A stretch of 64,000 nucleotides of DNA from Symsagittifera roscoffensis (Eukaryota; Xenacoelomorpha; Acoela; Convolutidae): the NCBI RefSeq assembly GCF_963678635.1, contig NC_087066.1:51085581-51149580 (forward strand), in the 5' to 3' direction. Within the stretch, counting starts at the first letter, position 1, and each line of letters starts with the position of its first letter. Shown here in pieces: positions 34,248 to 46,289 of this stretch. A program made the translations under genes and the position numbers. Under the pieces are notes generated by a model that made no database searches, had not been told where the DNA came from, and was given only the letters and a program-made list of their open reading frames with translations.

Positions 34248-35878
34248 GCGAGCAACTTTTCTGTTCTGATTGCGAAGACCAACTGACAATAGACGAGCTG
34301 CATATTTGTCTCGACTGTCCTAAATGGCTATGCAATGATTGCAAAAACCACCATGTAAAGTCCAAAGCCACCCGTGCGCACGAAGTGTACACTCCTCCAA
34401 GTGTGTGTGCTATGGAGTGCACTGTTCACGGTGAGAACTTCTCACTCTTCTGCAAACAGTGCGAATCTTTGGTGTGTAGTCAGTGCATTACTCAGAAGTG
34501 CACGGTTGGAAAACACGATTTGATCAGTATCGACGAAAAAGAGCGCGAATCACGTGACACTTTGGAAGCATTCGCTGCCAGAATCAAGTCGCTCTCCGAC
34601 TTGAACCAATCAAAACTGACCGAAATTTCCGAACGCGTTTCGACGTTCAGAGAGTTCGAGGAGCGCGCCAAACTTAAAATTGAAGCTCGCTTCGCTGAGT
34701 TGCGGTTACTTTTGGACTCTATGGAGGAAAACGTGCTACTGGAGCTGGATAGCTTGGCTTCCGATACTCACGCAGAATTTATAGACAACAGGGAGAAAGT
34801 AAAGCTTGAAAAAGAGGGCATTTCGAAATGCGACGATTCTATAAAACAGTGTCTGAAACGAAACAGAATCGGGCTGATAAATACCCTACCGATGACTGAC
34901 GCGTTGGTAATGAATTTAGAAGTAAACGAAAGCAACAAACCGCTTGAAGTTTCAGAGCCGAGCCTAGTCGAGCCGATTTTGAACAACGACAATTTTTTGT
35001 CGGACGTCGAAAAGCACGTAATCCGAGCGAGCAAAAGCGGAAAGTTGAAATTAGTCGAAAACTCTGTTATAATCAACCAAATGCATGTTAGAACTACCCA
35101 AGATCCAGAAGAAAATGTGATATATGATTTTTGTTGGGTTTCCAACTCGAAAATAGCGGTGGTAGATAACCGAAATAAAAGTCTGAAACTTTTAAGCCTT
35201 GATGATGCAGTTGTTATTAAACAAGTTTTCCACGACAACGGCTTGTGTCGTGTGTGTTGCAACCGCGATTTGGAGCAAATAATAGTTTGCGACGATAAAT
35301 ATTGTCTCTACAATTATGACCTAGATTTGAATTTTAAAGGCATAATTGATATTCCACATCATATCAGAAAACCATACGGGATGGATTTCCTGGAAAAAAG
35401 CGGCAACTTCATCATCGGCGATCGTCAAGATGGTCAAATTTACGAGCTAACTGCGATTAATCAGCCTCTGAGCCCAAACAGTACCCAAAGTTTCTCAGTT
35501 TTGAGACAAATTGCGTCCGGATTTTCTTGCTTAGATTACGTCACAACAACCAGTGATCACTTTTTGGTTTCACATGGTAATGGACATGGAGTCAGACTAA
35601 TAACCGACGAAGGAAAGTTTGTTTGCGAAATTGACCAATCAGGGCAGGGCTTGAATTGGCCGCTAGGGGTCGCGTTTGACATGCACGGAAATGCTGTGAT
35701 TTGCGACTCATGCAACCATCGAATTCTTGTCATTTCCCCCCTAGGCGAGAGATTGAAAGAAGTGAAGGGTTTCTATTTACCAAGGGCTGTCAAATTCAGC
35801 GACAATCAAGAGGTGCTAATTGTAGCAGAAAGAAGCGGTCGAGTTAAACTTTTGACGTATATGGAAAGTTCAAGCTAA
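34248..35878 (+). CDS. TRIM-like gene, exon 4: two B-boxes, coiled coil, beta-propeller
   Basis: The acceptor is CTTTTGTTTTCAG ending at 34247; phase 1 matches exon 3. It encodes residues 227-769. B-box 1-like zinc fold: C232, C235, C247, C250, C255, C258, then H261/H262. B-box 2: C284, H287, C295, C298, C303, C306 and H316. A charged helical coiled coil spans about 325-440 (RIKSLSDLNQ onwards). From about 510 a beta-propeller with an NHL-like repeat follows (LNWPLGVAFDMHGNAVICDS, then NHRILVISPLGE). There is no RING, so E3 ligase activity is not expected from a RING. Such RING-less TRIM/NHL proteins may act as scaffolds or RNA binders, which is inference. Stop TAA is at 35876-35878. It is well conserved in frame despite the 18.8-kb insertion upstream. 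Confidence 0.85.
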
Positions 35879-36724
35879 TCATTTTAACCTTAATTTCTTC
35901 ATCAATCATCCAGATTAATGCTAATCTTTCTAGTTGAGACCATTTTTGAAACCATAAGATAAGATTCAACACGACCAAGCATTTTCTCGAGAGGGGTAGA
36001 GGATGGGTTTCAAAAAGATCCAATGATTCGACGTCTCAAATTAAATTTCCGAGCTCTCCCAAAGCCCTACAAAGACTCTGTTTTGGCCAAAAATTGCGCG
36101 CCGCAGGCAAACTTTTGAAAAAACAGGGCAAAAAAGGCGTTTTTAGGCACTTTTTATAAAAATTTTGACCAAAAAATTGCGTTTTTTTGGTGCACGCTCC
36201 CCCTTAAAATTATTATATATTGGCGCCAAAGCCGCCTTCAGAAAAATTTTTAGGTTCTGTCACCAAATATGTATATCTCAAAATAGACCAAAAGGGGGGA
36301 ACCTGTACGTCAAACCCCGCTTCAAATCAGCCACCCCCCCCCCCCCCCCTGTTCAAGATAAAATGAAAGAAAAACACAATGAAATGAGCATGCGTGTTAA
36401 CATTGATTATTTTTTTAGCACACATTTTTTCTATTTCCAAATTTTTGCAACAAAAGAGTGTTGACAAGCTTGCCTATTTTTCAGCCACGCTTTGAAATTT
36501 TTGTTTTCTCAATATGCACATCAGTAGCCAATTTGGACGCGGACGCTTCTCGTCTGGGATTCGATTCCTTGATCACTATAAAAGGTTACCCCCTTCGGCA
36601 TATCTTAAAGCATCCAACTTTGGGTGACCAACTCATTTTTGACTTGTTTTTTTTCCCATATTTTAGCTTAAAAAAACTTTTTGCATATTTTATATAAAAA
36701 GACCTTTATAGTGTCCAAATAAAA
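35879..36724 (+). other. Probable 3' UTR/flank of the TRIM-like gene with a repeat insert
   Basis: No coding signal. AATAAA at 36718-36723 is a candidate polyadenylation signal 840 bases after the stop; whether it is used is unknown. The 99-codon frame at 36165-36464 is the dispersed repeat read through and not a gene. Confidence 0.35.
36040..36350 (+). repeat. Dispersed repeat family, best copy (GCGCGCCGC ... TATTGGCGCCAAAG ... C-run)
   Basis: Landmarks in order are TTTCCGAGCTCTCCC, AAATTGCGCGCCGCAGG, GGCGTTTTTAGGCACTTTTT, TTTTGACCAAAAAATTGCG, ATATATTGGCGCCAAAG, AAAGGGGGGAACC and a run of about 17 C. Copies sharing subsets lie at 57850-58075 (same strand), 12780-12895, and inverted at 1160-1395 and 1846-2025. 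No ORF. Probably a non-autonomous transposon; ends and target site are not resolved. Confidence 0.65.
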
Positions 36725-39700
36725 CTGAGATTGTACATTGATTCACATGCTAAAGATAAAAAAAACACTTCGAACTAAAGTTTGTTTTTGCAAATTTTTA
36801 AGAAAAATTGCTTCAAAACCGTCACGCTGGCTCATAATTGCGAAAACTTTTTTTGCATATATAAAGCAAAAAAATACGATCTTCACATGTGAATCTGTTA
36901 AAGACAAGTGAAGAAAAATAATTTTTTACAAAAGAAAGGTTTCCAGCTTGACTAAACCACTCAAGTTTTCCTCACGCCAGCAAATGACAATAAATACGAC
37001 AAATTTAACGACAGTCTGGAAAAATCTGTCATTTCACTTTTCATACAAAGTAACGAGGCTCGCTCAGCCGTTGTCGATAGATTACGGCGTCATGACTTAA
37101 AAAAGTTACTTAATTAGGATGTGTTGCTAATTTGTTTTAGTTGATTTTGTATTCAGTTAAGACGGAACGATAATTCTCAAGGCTCGCTCTTTCCATTAAT
37201 TTTAGTTGAGACATTTGTATAAATGAAAACCACAGGGACAAATCATGAGGTGCAGAGTCTTTTTAGGTGCCCTGGATAGTAGTGCATGCAGTTGGAAAGA
37301 AATAGGCTAAATTTCGGTCACTTGATACAGATCAGGTCAAAAAATTCTGAGTTTTTGTTTTTGATTAGTGTCTTAAATTGATCGCAACACAGAGCCAAAC
37401 TTTTTTTGACATTTTTTTGGATAATTTTAAGAACCTTTGAAGAACAAAAGTTACAAAAATTGTTAGCCTTGGTAGTAACCAAAATTTGGTCAGAAAGTGC
37501 GACAAAGAATAGAAAATAGGATTTTTTTTGACATTTTTTTCAATATTTTTCAGAATTTTTGAAGAGTATGTTTGAAGATAAAAAATTATAGTTTGTTAGC
37601 GTTGGTATTAACCAAACTTTGGTACCAAAAAACGCCACAAGGAACAAAATGTAGAATTTTTTTTTCTGAAAACGGTGAAACAATAGGGAAACAAAGCGGT
37701 GACCTTCAAATATTGCTGAAAATTTGTGAACGGTTCAAATGGAATGTTGACTGAAAACAGGTTGTATAAGATAGAACTTGCAATTAAAGTAAAATGCTCC
37801 GAGGGTTCCTTCTGCATTAGAAGATTGTAAAAGATTGCGATGTTTCGTTCAGAAAACGTATGCCACTAGGTCATAGCTGCTAATTGTTTTTGCGTATAAA
37901 TTGTTAAAAAAATAAAAGACATTGTCGTGAAAAATAATTTTTAGCTTGATTTAGTAACCCATTGGAACGGGCCCATTAAGGCTAACAAAGTCAATATTAA
38001 GGTTTTTTTGAAAAAAAAATTATCTGATGTTTACATTTGTGAAGCAAAAATTCTGTAGCATTAATCCTTCACTTTCTTTAATTCACGCTTAAAAAAATCT
38101 TTGTCTTACCAGTTGGACACAAATCAAATGAAATTTTAATACATTAGTATGAGCAGAGGAATAATTTTTTTGGAAAAAAATGTTTTGTAGCCAAAGCGTT
38201 ATGCTTATTTATAAAAGTAAAAAGTTTTTGTGAAAAAACTATTAAACAATTTTAACAACAGTCAAATTACGGCTCATCGGTAAACAGTTACCGGGGTGGT
38301 TCAATCGCCCAGATTTATTGGAAAGAATTAGTTTAGTCTTTTTAAAAAACCTTGGAAAAAGTTTTCTTCTTTAATATTCAGAGTAAACAATTGGTACCAG
38401 AAAAAGAATGAGTATCGGTGCAATTTTTTGTATAAAGGTGCCATCATGACCAAAAAAAATTTGTTTATGAGTTCAATTATTGTATCAAACTTTTCATTTT
38501 CAGAAAGTGGATGGAGACAGAACGAATGTGCATTAACCGACAAGATATATTTTGCAATACTTGCAGCTAAATTTTTACTAAATTTCCAGCTTCAAACTAA
38601 ATTTCCAATGTTTAGTTTGAAGCTTCAATTCTTTTTTCAAACCTGATCGAAATTTTTTCATGAAAATATTAGGCCCTCGCCACCTCGTGCATATGTTTCA
38701 ACTCACTCGGAATTGTTCGTGCTATCTTGCCTTCGGTTCAATCTCTCAAAACCGTTAAAATTTATCAACGATTTGATTCACGCATTTGACGGAATAGCTG
38801 GGGGAGTGCTTTTTGATATCTATACTTAAGGTCAGCGATTTCCAGTAAATTTCTTTCTTTTGACTTCTCAAGAACTTATACTGGTTTACTTTCTGCTTTG
38901 ATTTAGTGAACATTTATTTCGTCCAAGTTTTTAGTGAACACTAAAATTGGCGTCGATTTCTTGTGTTTAACAACACACACTCGCTGACATAATTGCGTCT
39001 ACGTTTATTTTGTGTGAAAGCCACTCTTACAAAACAATGGGTCGTTTATTGATCGGGTTTTTTTTCCTCTGGCGAATCGATTAAAATAGTGATCTTAAGA
39101 TACCATCAGTTTTTTTGCAAATGAGGGTTTTCGGACTAAATCTTGCATGGTGGAGGCTATATTGAAGATTAATGTAAAATAGTAAAACTCCTAAAAATAT
39201 TTTAAAAGTTTGCAACGAGATAACAGAGACAATAAGTTTGACCAATGCACTTTAACTCTAGAATAAATCTACCCATTGCATTAGAGTTTGGTCAAAAAAG
39301 AGTTTTATAGTAATTGAGGAGAGGGCAGAGAATTCATCTGTTCGACCTAAAAGCTGACAAAACTTTAAAGTTTTTTTGTTTCGAAAAAACGCTCGTCTCA
39401 TGAAAATCTTAGATCAGTCACTGATAAAAACGTAAGTACATTCTAATTTCCGTTAAAAAATAGTTTCGTGGGAACATAACATCGTGCTGATTTTGATTGA
39501 ACAGTTATTGGCAGAGTTTTTAATGGCATCTGTACAATATCGGTACCTAATCTTAAAAGGTAACAAAATCTTGCAGTTTTTTCTAAAATAAGTGGGGACT
39601 TAAGCTCATATTTGGAAGGTTTATTGGTCCAACTAACTTACAACTGAATGCAAAATAGATTTTATTTCTACACCAACCTTGCCCATCGAAACAAAACTTC

Positions 39701-40416
39701 TTTTGTATTTCAAAGTCAAGTTATTCCATTTTTTAGACAAAATGACAGAATAACTGTGCTTGGGTCGGTTTTTCCTCCAGATTTTATTCGAATTATTCAC
39801 CTAAAAACCTTGACAGAAAAAGTATTAAAGAACTTGTCGATCTATAGAAACCTCATTTCGTAAATAAAGACATTTATACAATCTTCTCGATATACACAAG
39901 AATATATCAATATTCGTGTTCGTATGACCCGATTCTGTTAGAGTGGAAAGAAATTGGAAAGAATATTTCTCAAACAACTAGTCTCTAATCTTTCTAATAG
40001 TTTACGGAGAATAGCCTTATCCTCAAGAAAATCAATTTTTTTTGAACTGTGCTTGCAGCCCGTTTTTTTAAGAGTGGCAATATTTCAAATCACAGCGCTG
40101 CAGAATTTCTCTCAAATAACCATGCCCAGCAAGCTCATTCTTGAAAATATTTATCAAGAACATTTTGGCTAACTTTTATCATAAACTTAGCTCATGGTTT
40201 CGACAAAATTTTTCAGAGCCATATCGTGAACTAAGTATTCGCTTTGGACTGACATTAAGACGCTTCATCATCTCTTTGCTTTAATTTACAAAAATTTTAC
40301 GATTTGTTTCTGTTGTTTCTGGTTTTGCACGAGGATCCTTTGTCAATTGAGAATAATGTCAATTGAGAACCTTTCAAAACAACTATCCTAAACACTTGAT
40401 GCCAGTTTCTCTAGAG
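36725..40416. other. No supported gene; AT-rich intergenic DNA
   Basis: Only frames of 60-79 codons without domains. About 39330-39425 holds a short piece of the dispersed family (AAAACTTTAAAGTTTTTTTG, then ATGAAAATCTTAGATC). About 40165-40290 is one arm of a direct repeat whose other copy is at 43139-43265. At 37380-37660 there are two loose copies of a TTTTTTTGACATTTTTTT block, each near AACCAAACTTTGGT or AACCAAAATTTGGT. Confidence 0.5.
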
Positions 40417-40808
40417 AGGAACCTGATCGATTAAGAGAGTGATCTCACTGGAACCAGTTCAAACAAGTATTTATTATATACTTTGATATTTATAAATGTG
40501 AAATATCTAGAGCTAACCAATCATGATTCATTACCAAAACTTATGATGATTTGTAAAGCTGAAACTATTCAGTTTCAGCCATAGAAAATATAATTCAAAA
40601 TAAAAAGCAGTTGCTCCTTTCTCTCCTCTACAATTACCAGTATATACTAGATCTATTGAGACTAGGAAATGAAAGATTAAGATTAAGATCGGTATAAGAC
40701 TAAGAAGTCGCACGAATCTATCAGGCCAAAAATAACATAGCGTGACGAACAGACGGTGTACCTTATCCGAAACTCCTCTATGAGAAGGCCACCCCGGGCA
40801 TAAAATCA
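40417..40808 (+). repeat. Diverged solo LTR of the giant element's family
   Basis: It starts GGAACCTGATC and ends near ACCCCGGGCATAAAATCA, following the 410-bp LTR along its length. The strongest stretch is about 40655-40775 (AGATCTATTGAG, GAAGTCGCACGAATCTATC, AGCGTGACGAACAGACGG). The terminal T is changed and I see no flanking duplication or internal sequence. It shows an older insertion of the same family nearby. Confidence 0.8.
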
Positions 40809-42780
40809 TTACAAATACTATCAAGATTTCGCAAACGAGGGCTATTCGGCTAAAACTTGAACGTTGGAGGCAATTTTGCAAGAGGGACCAAGTTAGTATC
40901 CTCCCTCCTTAACTTGGTTCTAAGTTGGGTTTTTTTAGCCAATCAGAATCGAGCACTTAACATGCAGCGCTTAGTAAATTTAATTTAAAATAAGCACTGG
41001 GATGGAGGATCTTAACGTGGTCTGTTTGGGGGGAGGAAGTTAACTTGATCCTGCAAGAGTACTCACGCATGGTGGTTATCTTGCAAGAAGATACAGGCAA
41101 CGCCCTGACACGAGCAGGTCTGTGTTACTTGCATTTCGTTTTGCTCAAAAATTGTGGTGTTAAAAAATTTAAAAGGCAACCTTTTTAATCATTCTAATTC
41201 TGCATGGTAACTCAAATTAAAACATTTACTATTTGTTTGATATTGATTCTTGGGGGCGAAATTTTTGAAGTTTCACATTTAAATTTTAACAATTTTTAAC
41301 AAAAATCTGTTCGGTTAAATGGCAGTCGGAGCAGTGTTGTTTTCATTTTAATGCCAATTTTTTTAGTGAAAAATTTTAAATTACTGCGAGTTCGAGTACT
41401 TGTTTCATGGCAAAAAATAGGATGAACAAAAATGAGGCGGAAAATTAGCAGTTTTTCTATTCTATTTTTCTATTTAAGTGTGTTCAAAATTGGTTGTTGA
41501 AGATGATTCATCTGTGATCAAATAACTTGATGATTTTTGAGGGTATAAAAATGTACCATTATGAGTTACGCCAACGGTTTATATGAACCAAATTGCTCTT
41601 GCTTCGTTTGATTATTTGAGCGCATAATGCTTTGCCGTACATGCTTTTATGAAGGACTGGAAATGATATATACTGCGTATTCTTTTATACCAATTTGCAA
41701 TAAAGTAATGCAGTTGCTATTTTCCTCATACTCTCTTAGCATAATGGGGTTATCCATTAAGAGCTTATATAGACTCATTCGAAGTAATAGGTTCCAAATA
41801 ATGCATTAGTGAACGCACAATTTTAAATTTTTAGACGAGATTGAGTTTGCTAGTTTCCAACAAATTCAAGTACTTCCTTTTTGTTTCAAATCTGCTGATC
41901 AAACACTTCAGCAAAACCCTTCTGAACATGGAAGATTTCGCCCGATACGAGTAATCTTTTCATCTTTTGCGTCAAATTCCTTTAATGGATTTGAATTTAT
42001 GGACCCATAAAAATGTGACATTTCATTAAAATAACTATCACAATTTTTGCATCTTGTTAGTTAAATAACATCATATTGTGCCCTGTAAAGAATCCCTCCT
42101 TTGATTTAGTGGAGAAAGAGATCAGAAAAGTGCCGTTTTTCAAATTAAAAGTTCAAAATAGACTGCTGGTATCGAGGCCAAACCCCGAATGTTCCGACTG
42201 CAGTTTAAGGTTTATGCAGTAGTGTTCGCTTTAAGAATGCGAGTGACAATAACAAAAGAAACTTTATAATTTTTCAAAAAATGTTGAAATTTTTTGGAAA
42301 CCATCCCAACGCTATTTAAAGTAGAAAGTGATATAATAATTCCGACTCTCGAAAAAAGCGAGGAGCGTATAAGCTCGGGATGTTTTTATTATCAGATCAG
42401 TTTCATATTACAACTCTGATCCTCGGGGATTTGATCTTTTGATCTGCATGGGCCCAGCCGGGTGTGCACAAAACTATAGTAACCTTCCACGAGTCAGTCC
42501 AAACTGCTCGTTTTATAATTTAAACGCGTGGCAGTTTATCCCGCCGTACTAAATCGTTCAGAATTGATTTGAGACATTGATTTGGTTTTTTCAATTTCAT
42601 AAACGACTCAAATGCTAACATTCAATTTTTAATATGATCAGCCTAAAATTCAGAGTTTTCCCTAACTTCATTCCTAATTTGACAGAAATTTTTCGAGACC
42701 AATTAAATGGCAGTCGGAACATTCAGGTTTTTGCTTATAGTGAAGTACTGAGCAGGCCAAACTGATCTTCTCAATTCAAT
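40809..42780. other. No supported gene; short dispersed repeats
   Basis: Several partial copies of a short repeat with the core GGCAGTCGGAACATTCAGGG: 41328-41340, 42183-42228 (inverted, reading CCGAATGTTCCGACTGC) and 42705-42730. A 60-codon frame at 41627-41809 has no recognisable domain. Confidence 0.45.
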
Positions 42781-43365
42781 ATGGAACGACATCTAAGAAG
42801 GATTAAATCTCCGCTAACGCGTTAATAGCGCGGAATATGTTGTGTTACTTGACCAAACTAGCAATCGGAATGTTTTGTAACAAATTGACCAAACTGGCAA
42901 TCTATAAACCCCACAACTTCACAAAAAATGATCGTAGGTGAAATATCTATTCAAATTGGAGCTCAGAACAAAAATATTTTCGCATGAGATCATAAAAATC
43001 TAAACTACTAATTTACAAACTACTTAACAACTTGCCTCCAATTTTTGAATGGGAACAAATTGTTGAGTAGATCCTAATTTTTAATCACTTTAGCTCCTAG
43101 TATGGGATGAAAAAAAAAAATTAGTATTTATTTATGTTGGGCTAACTGTTATCATAAACCTAGCTCACTGTTTCGACAAAAGTTTTCAGAGCAATATCAT
43201 GAACCAAATTTTTGCTTTGGATTGACATTAATCTCTTTGCTTTAATTAAATTTTATACAATTTTGGGACAATTAACGCGCGCTATATACTTCGCTCGCGC
43301 TATGAACGCGTAAGCGGAGATTTAATCCGTCTTAGAAATCGTTCCAAATTGTTTCGAGGAAGCTT
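42781..43365. mobile_element. Element with about 50-bp imperfect inverted ends
   Basis: The left arm at about 42781-42835 (GGATTAAATCTCCGCTAACG core) is repeated inverted at about 43290-43360 (CGTAAGCGGAGATTTAATCC). Both arms also carry GCGCTAT-type palindromes. The interior of about 450 bases is non-coding and contains the second copy of the 40165-40290 repeat. A non-autonomous DNA transposon or foldback element is likely; no target duplication was identified. Confidence 0.5.
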
Positions 43366-45887
43366 ATTTGCCATAATTTATTTGTTACAAGTAGCGAAAT
43401 ATATTGTTTTGTACTTTATATGGCGTGTAGGGGGATGATTTTCATTTTAAAAATTCAAAATTTGAAGAAAAAAAATTCATTTTGTTTTATTACATTTACT
43501 TTTTTTGTTTTTACTGCTCCATAAACCTTAAAAGACAGTCGGAACATTCAGGGCAGCCATGTTACATATATTAAAGCTGACATTTACAAATGGCCGTCGT
43601 TAGCATGATAGCACTACTAACCAATTCTTTTTCCGCTATAAATTAGCGCTGAGAAGTACATTTTTTGCCATCAATGACGCACATTCAAATTAGCCAGCGC
43701 GTATTTTTAATGCCACGTTGATGATTAATATGGTAGCCATTTTTTCCTCCCCTATTAACCATTGTTGGTAAAATATTACGCAATCTACTAGCATAATCGT
43801 TTAGAGCGAATAATTGGGTTCAAATTTTGCTCTAAAAGTAAATATTTTCAGATAACTTGTTTGGTGGTTTTTAAAAAATCTCAAAATGGTCTTTTTTCCT
43901 CAGAACTTATATAACTTCCTCAATGGAAAACTGATAATGATATGAAAAGAGCAGTCTGAACATAAAAAAATTTCGTCTTATACCACCAGTATTTTTTTAT
44001 CGAGATGTTTGAATAAGATCTCTAAAGATTGCAGACATCACATAAAATGGGGGAAATAATTAGATTGCGGAACATGTTTTTCGAATGTTGTCAGTTATTC
44101 CCCCTCTCGTAACTGTGTGGTACCTGCATGATTCAAATTAAAAAATTAAATTTGAATCATGTTTTCATTGAAGTTGCAGCAAAACATATCCTTCACAAAT
44201 TCAGCCAATCACAATCACATTACTAAAATTCCTCCAATTGGATCCGACAGTTGACATTTTTTATGAAACAAGAAAAGTAAGATCAGCACTCAAAAAATGT
44301 TAAGGTAAAATTATCTTAAATTATTTAAGGTAAATTAAAATTAAGGTAAAATTTATCTTCAACTTTTTACGGGAAAGTGCAAAATTGCGACTGAAACATA
44401 TTCGCAATGATTAATCCATTCTAAGTCGAACACAAAATGGAAACCTAACTGTCATCAGTCGATAAATTTATAACATAGGTCGAGCAGAGTCAAAAAACAG
44501 GTCAAGAAATGCTTTACTTTATATATAATAAAGTATAAATCATAATCATACTAATAGTAGGGTGATAAACTGCTCCGTCAAAAAATTAGTTTCATCATTA
44601 ATCAATTTTTGAGAGATTTACCTGAAACAAAAAACAATTTTCAGAAAAAACTTGGAATTTCTGAGCTTTAAGGGATCCTGTGCAAGAGAACATGAGTCAG
44701 AGTGAAAATTCAACAAGTGTCTTTTTCAAGGCCAAAATTTTAAGGATTTTAAAAAAACATTCAGTTATCAACCAGAATTGTACTTTCCATTGTTGATTTA
44801 TTGCCGGAACATCGCTAATTCGTCGCTTAAAAAAATCTCTCTTAGTTTCTTCTATCTTCTGGCTAGATTGCCATTTAGAAATTACGTTTAATCTATGTAA
44901 CAATACTGAATCGTTTGTAAGAACTGTTCAAAAAGTGATTTGGAATGATTCACTAATGATTATCTGTGTATTTTTAACCGGTGCTGCTATTGGTTACTTT
45001 TGCAAACGAGTCCCTACCCCTATAACCGAAGCCTAAATGGCTGAAAGTCATGATAAGCAAAATTGAAAATCAGCAGTTAAAAACTAGAAGCATAAGCGTA
45101 AGACTATAGTGACAACTAAAATGGGAAATTTCGGCAGCAAAAACTGAACAAAAGTTCTGAAACTTTTTGTTTTCTGAAACTTTTTTGGAATAAAACTAAA
45201 TTTCACGACTTGCAATGAATTAATGTGAATTTTGTGTTTTTTTTCTGGGCAACCTAAATTTTGGAAAAAAAACAAACACACAATAGTAGTTCAAAAAAGT
45301 TAATATATCGAAAATGGCAGTTGTTAAATTAAGTGCATCGAGTTGCTTTTGTTTGGGATGATGTTTTTCTTTCAGACCATTTGCGGCGACGAAATAAATG
45401 AGTTTAAAAAAAAAAACAGTTTTTCTACAGTTATGAGGCTATGGAATTTTTCTCAGCTCAAAGTCAAAATTTCTTGTGCTAGTGATATTATCCCCGGGTT
45501 GACCTCCATAAACCGAAAATGCTTATCTTACATTTCCCCGCACCGAAAATGCTTATCATACAATTGCCTATACATCAAATGTATGGAAAAATGCCAATCA
45601 TACAATTTCAAAAAACCATTGAAAAAAGATTCAATCTAGTTTCTCCGGCTATTTGAACCAAATAAAACAGTCTGGTGATGAAAAATAACTACGTTTAATT
45701 TTTTTTGGAAAGAATTGGTTATCATACAATTTCCATATATTATAAATCATAAAATTACCAGTTCGGCCGCAAATCTGGAGTGTAATTGAAGCGCTCTTTT
45801 GAGAATTTGTTTTTGATAATCAACAAGCAAGCGAAAACTAATTGCGCGTGCCAAATTATACTACAATCCTAATTACTCCAAAATGAG
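43366..45887. other. No supported gene
   Basis: About 43505-43555 is a good copy of the short repeat CTGCTCCATAAACC ... CAGTCGGAACATTCAGGG. At 44300-44360 AAGGTAAAATTATCTT is repeated with variants. At 45520-45605 there are three short repeats of AAATGCTTATCATACAAT. The 98-codon frame at 45343-45639 contains these and has no known domain. Confidence 0.45.
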
Positions 45888-46232
45888 TTGAGGCAACCTA
45901 ATTATAATAATGTTATCTCTCAATTTTTACTAAGTTCTATGTTAATTTTCATACTGCTGGTATTAATAATACTACGAATACCATTTTTGAGCAAGACATT
46001 GTTGCAACGAGAAATCGGTTATGCGTGGCTGAAGTACAGAAATTTCCTCATTCGTCATCGCAATGACGTCTACAGAATGAAGTCTTTCACAAATGACATC
46101 ATACCCGGTTTCCTGCAGTTGTATGTCCAAGAAAAGGAGTGTTTTGAAGAGAAGATTCTGAACAATTTCCAGCGAAGCATCTTAAAACAACATTTTTGCG
46201 CCTTCGGGAATAAAAGGGGCAAAACCACATAA
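45888..46232 (+). CDS. Unassigned 114-codon frame, possibly Penelope-element N-terminus
   Basis: It begins with a hydrophobic segment (FLLSSMLIFILLVLIILRIP) followed by a basic, helical region (LKYRNFLIRHRNDVYRM). The frame starts at the TTG at 45888 and not at an ATG. It lies just upstream of the Penelope-like RT remains on the same strand, so it may be part of that element, but I recognise no motif. Confidence 0.2.
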   Translation: MRQPNYNNVISQFLLSSMLIFILLVLIILRIPFLSKTLLQREIGYAWLKYRNFLIRHRNDVYRMKSFTNDIIPGFLQLYVQEKECFEEKILNNFQRSILKQHFCAFGNKRGKTT

Positions 46233-46289
46233 CAAGAAGCAGGTATGAAAAAGATAACAATCCAAAGTTCCTATCTCTTTTCCGTGGCG

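Noticed and set aside
34768-35262. 164-codon antisense ORF opposite the B-box gene
   Set aside because: It overlaps exon 4 entirely and has no domain; the sense frame is clearly the gene.
36165-36464. 99-codon plus-strand ORF
   Set aside because: It is a dispersed repeat copy read through its C-run; other copies do not keep the frame.
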